Of a stretch of DNA of 64,000 nt, positions 62,460-64,000 are shown one piece after another. Both the position numbers and the translations under genes were made by a program. Each line of letters opens with the position of its first letter. Position 1 is the stretch's first letter. The stretch is from contig NZ_AEWI01000037.1 of the NCBI RefSeq assembly GCF_000191885.1, positions 62,001 to 126,000 on the forward strand, written 5' to 3'. Below the pieces are notes generated by a model. It ran no database searches, was not told the DNA's origin, and saw only the letters and a program-made list of their open reading frames with translations. Source of the stretch: Anaerophaga thermohalophila DSM 12881 (GTDB lineage Bacteria > Bacteroidota > Bacteroidia > Bacteroidales > Marinilabiliaceae).

Positions 62460-64000
62460 TCAGGGTGCCGGGGTAAAATCAAGTTGTCTTCTTTCGAGGT
62501 TAGCCCGGGCAATTTTTATTCGAACCGAATCTCCCAATTGATATTTGCGGTTTTTATGGCGCCCCACGAGGCAATAATTCTCCTCATCAAACTGGTAAAA
62601 ATCATCATCAAGGTCACGGATGGGAACCATTCCTTCGCATTTGTTCTCGTCCAGTTCAACGTAAATGCCCCATTCGGTCACACCCGAAATAACGCCGTCA
62701 AATACCTCACCAACTCTGTCCTTCAAAAATTCCACCTGCTTATACTTAACAGAGGCACGCTCAGCATCGGCTGCTCTTATTTCCATTTTGGTGCTGTGAT
62801 CGCATAGCTCTTCGTATTTTTCGGATGACACCGAACGCCCGCCATCAAGATATCGTTGCAGAAGCCGGTGTACCATCATGTCGGGATAACGTCTTATAGG
62901 CGAGGTAAAATGCGTGTAATACTTAAAACCAAGTCCATAATGGCCTATGTTATGCGTCGAATAAACAGCTTTCGACATGGTACGTATGGCCAGTGTTTCC
63001 ACAATATTTTGATGCTTTTTCCCCTGAACCTCATCCAGAAGGCGATTCAGCGAGTGACCGATGGTTTCGTGCCCTTTAGGCATAGCTTCAAATCCAAGTT
63101 TTCTTACAAACTTGCTGAAAGTTTCATACTTTTCGGGATTAGGTTCGTCATGAATCCGGTAAACAAAAGTTTTGGCGTTTTTCCCTGGCGCTGAATTCTT
63201 ACCGTCCAACTCATTTTGTCCAATAATTTCAGCCACCCGCCTGTTGGCCAGCAACATGAATTCCTCAATCAGCTTATTGGCTTCTTTGGCCTCTTTGAAG
63301 AAAACGCTTAACGGATTTCCATTTTCATCCAGCTCAAATTTCACTTCAACGCGTTCAAAATCAATAGAGCCCTTGCTAAACCGTTCCTTCCGGAGTTTTT
63401 GGGCCAAATCGTTCAGCACCTTCAACTCGCTGTTCAAATCTCCTTCCCCGGTTTCAATGACTGTCTGTGCCTCTTCATAAGTAAACCGCCTGTCGCTTCG
63501 AATGATAGTACGCCCAACCCAACTGTCAAGAACCCGGGCATCATTATCAAGCTCAAATACTGCCGAAAAGCAAAGCTTGTCCTCGTCGGGCCGCAAAGAG
63601 CACAATTCGTTACTCAACCGTTCGGGAAGCATAGGCACCACCCTGTCAACCAGGTAAACAGAAGTCGCCCGGTCTGCCGCTTCCTTATCGATAACAGTAT
63701 TTGGATGAACATAGTGGGTGACATCGGCTATATGAATGCCCACTTCCCAATTCCCGTTTTTTAGTTTTCTGAGCGAGAGGGCATCATCAAAATCTTTGGC
63801 ATCGGCCGGATCAATAGTAAAAGTGGTCACTTTTCGGAAATCCCGTCTTTTCTTTATCTCAGCTGCAGGAATCTTATCTTTAATCTTTTCGGCAGCAGCC
63901 ACCACATTAGCCGGATATTTATACGGCAGATTAAACTCTGCAAGGATAGCGTGCATTTCGGTGTTGTTTTCACCGGGATTACCAAGAATATCGACAACCT
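62460..64000 (-). CDS. rnr: Ribonuclease R, partial (5' end missing)
   Basis: A 3'-5' exoribonuclease that digests structured RNA. The gene runs off base 64000; the frame stays open to the window edge (VVDILGNPGENNTEMHAILA), so the N-terminal cold-shock domains lie outside. The RNB domain holds the catalytic Asp cluster TFTIDPADAKDFDDALSLR; further motifs: GIHIADVTHYVHPNT, RVVPMLPERLSNELCSL, YGLGFKYYTHFTSPIRRYPD. A C-terminal S1 domain (DRVGEVFDGVISGVTEWGIY) ends at RRQLDFTPAP; it lacks the long basic tail of E. coli RNase R. Confidence 0.97.
   Translation of the reverse strand, partial: VVDILGNPGENNTEMHAILAEFNLPYKYPANVVAAAEKIKDKIPAAEIKKRRDFRKVTTFTIDPADAKDFDDALSLRKLKNGNWEVGIHIADVTHYVHPNTVIDKEAADRATSVYLVDRVVPMLPERLSNELCSLRPDEDKLCFSAVFELDNDARVLDSWVGRTIIRSDRRFTYEEAQTVIETGEGDLNSELKVLNDLAQKLRKERFSKGSIDFERVEVKFELDENGNPLSVFFKEAKEANKLIEEFMLLANRRVAEIIGQNELDGKNSAPGKNAKTFVYRIHDEPNPEKYETFSKFVRKLGFEAMPKGHETIGHSLNRLLDEVQGKKHQNIVETLAIRTMSKAVYSTHNIGHYGLGFKYYTHFTSPIRRYPDMMVHRLLQRYLDGGRSVSSEKYEELCDHSTKMEIRAADAERASVKYKQVEFLKDRVGEVFDGVISGVTEWGIYVELDENKCEGMVPIRDLDDDFYQFDEENYCLVGRHKNRKYQLGDSVRIKIARANLERRQLDFTPAP

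Overview
The window reads as a chromosomal segment of a Bacteroidota bacterium, probably Bacteroidales/Marinilabiliales-like (the order is inference). Evidence: type IX secretion and gliding genes (sprA, porW/sprE, porX, gldH), an LpxC-FabZ fusion, a ruvA-sprA-gcvH block, and repeated Bacteroidota-type -7 promoter boxes (TAnnTTTG, most often TATCTTTG). There is no prophage, transposase gene, CRISPR array or rRNA operon. Almost everything is housekeeping; the accessory content is in the intergenic repeats.

Layout. 1-6400: SUF iron-sulfur operon on the minus strand (sufB-C-D-S-E plus a DUF59/SufT-like gene cut by the left edge). 6494-6807: two intergenic repeats. 6921-16636: a ThiL-like protein with a degraded active site, ruvA, the giant sprA and gcvH, plus strand, ending at a bidirectional terminator. 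16842-21878: rimP-nusA-infB, minus. 22192-27109: an HD hydrolase gene flanked by inverted repeats, then the lipid A genes lpxD, lpxC-fabZ and lpxA. 27237-35395: minus-strand envelope and isoprenoid block (M23 peptidase, dxr, rseP, tatA, LysM transglycosylase, DUF4837 lipoprotein, small unknown gene, pdxA). 35765: initiator tRNA with terminator. 36376-47959: gamma-glutamyltransferase family protein, orphan histidine kinase, alanine dehydrogenase, tsaE, porX, porW and an orphan sigma-54 response regulator. 47994-53763: NifU-C domain protein, Mrp, alkyltransferase-like protein, trmB, gldH, ricT, holB. 53879-64000: glycosyltransferase, an unknown membrane protein with a structured leader, DUF3108 protein, COG0011 protein, Ig-like lipoprotein, coiled-coil protein, metA, a TetR regulator and RNase R (cut by the right edge).

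How they work together: SUF, NifU-C, Mrp and the SufT-like protein form an iron-sulfur assembly theme. SprA (outer-membrane translocon), PorW (lipoprotein), PorX (response regulator/PglZ) and GldH belong to type IX secretion and gliding. lpxD/C-fabZ/A make lipid A, and rseP, tatA, M23, the transglycosylase and dxr serve the envelope.

The least explained content is two families of dispersed intergenic repeats. Family A (about 140-150 bp) has terminal inverted repeats. Family B (about 65-165 bp) runs, in gene orientation, from TGAAAC to ATACGGATGAA. Its ends coincide with the stop codons of three genes and the start codons of four, and it carries hairpins whose shape is kept while sequence changes. 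Other items for follow-up are the ThiL-like pseudoenzyme candidate, the inverted repeats around the HD gene, the alternative hairpins upstream of the unknown gene at 55332, and the 7-8 nt and 14 nt tandem repeats between genes.
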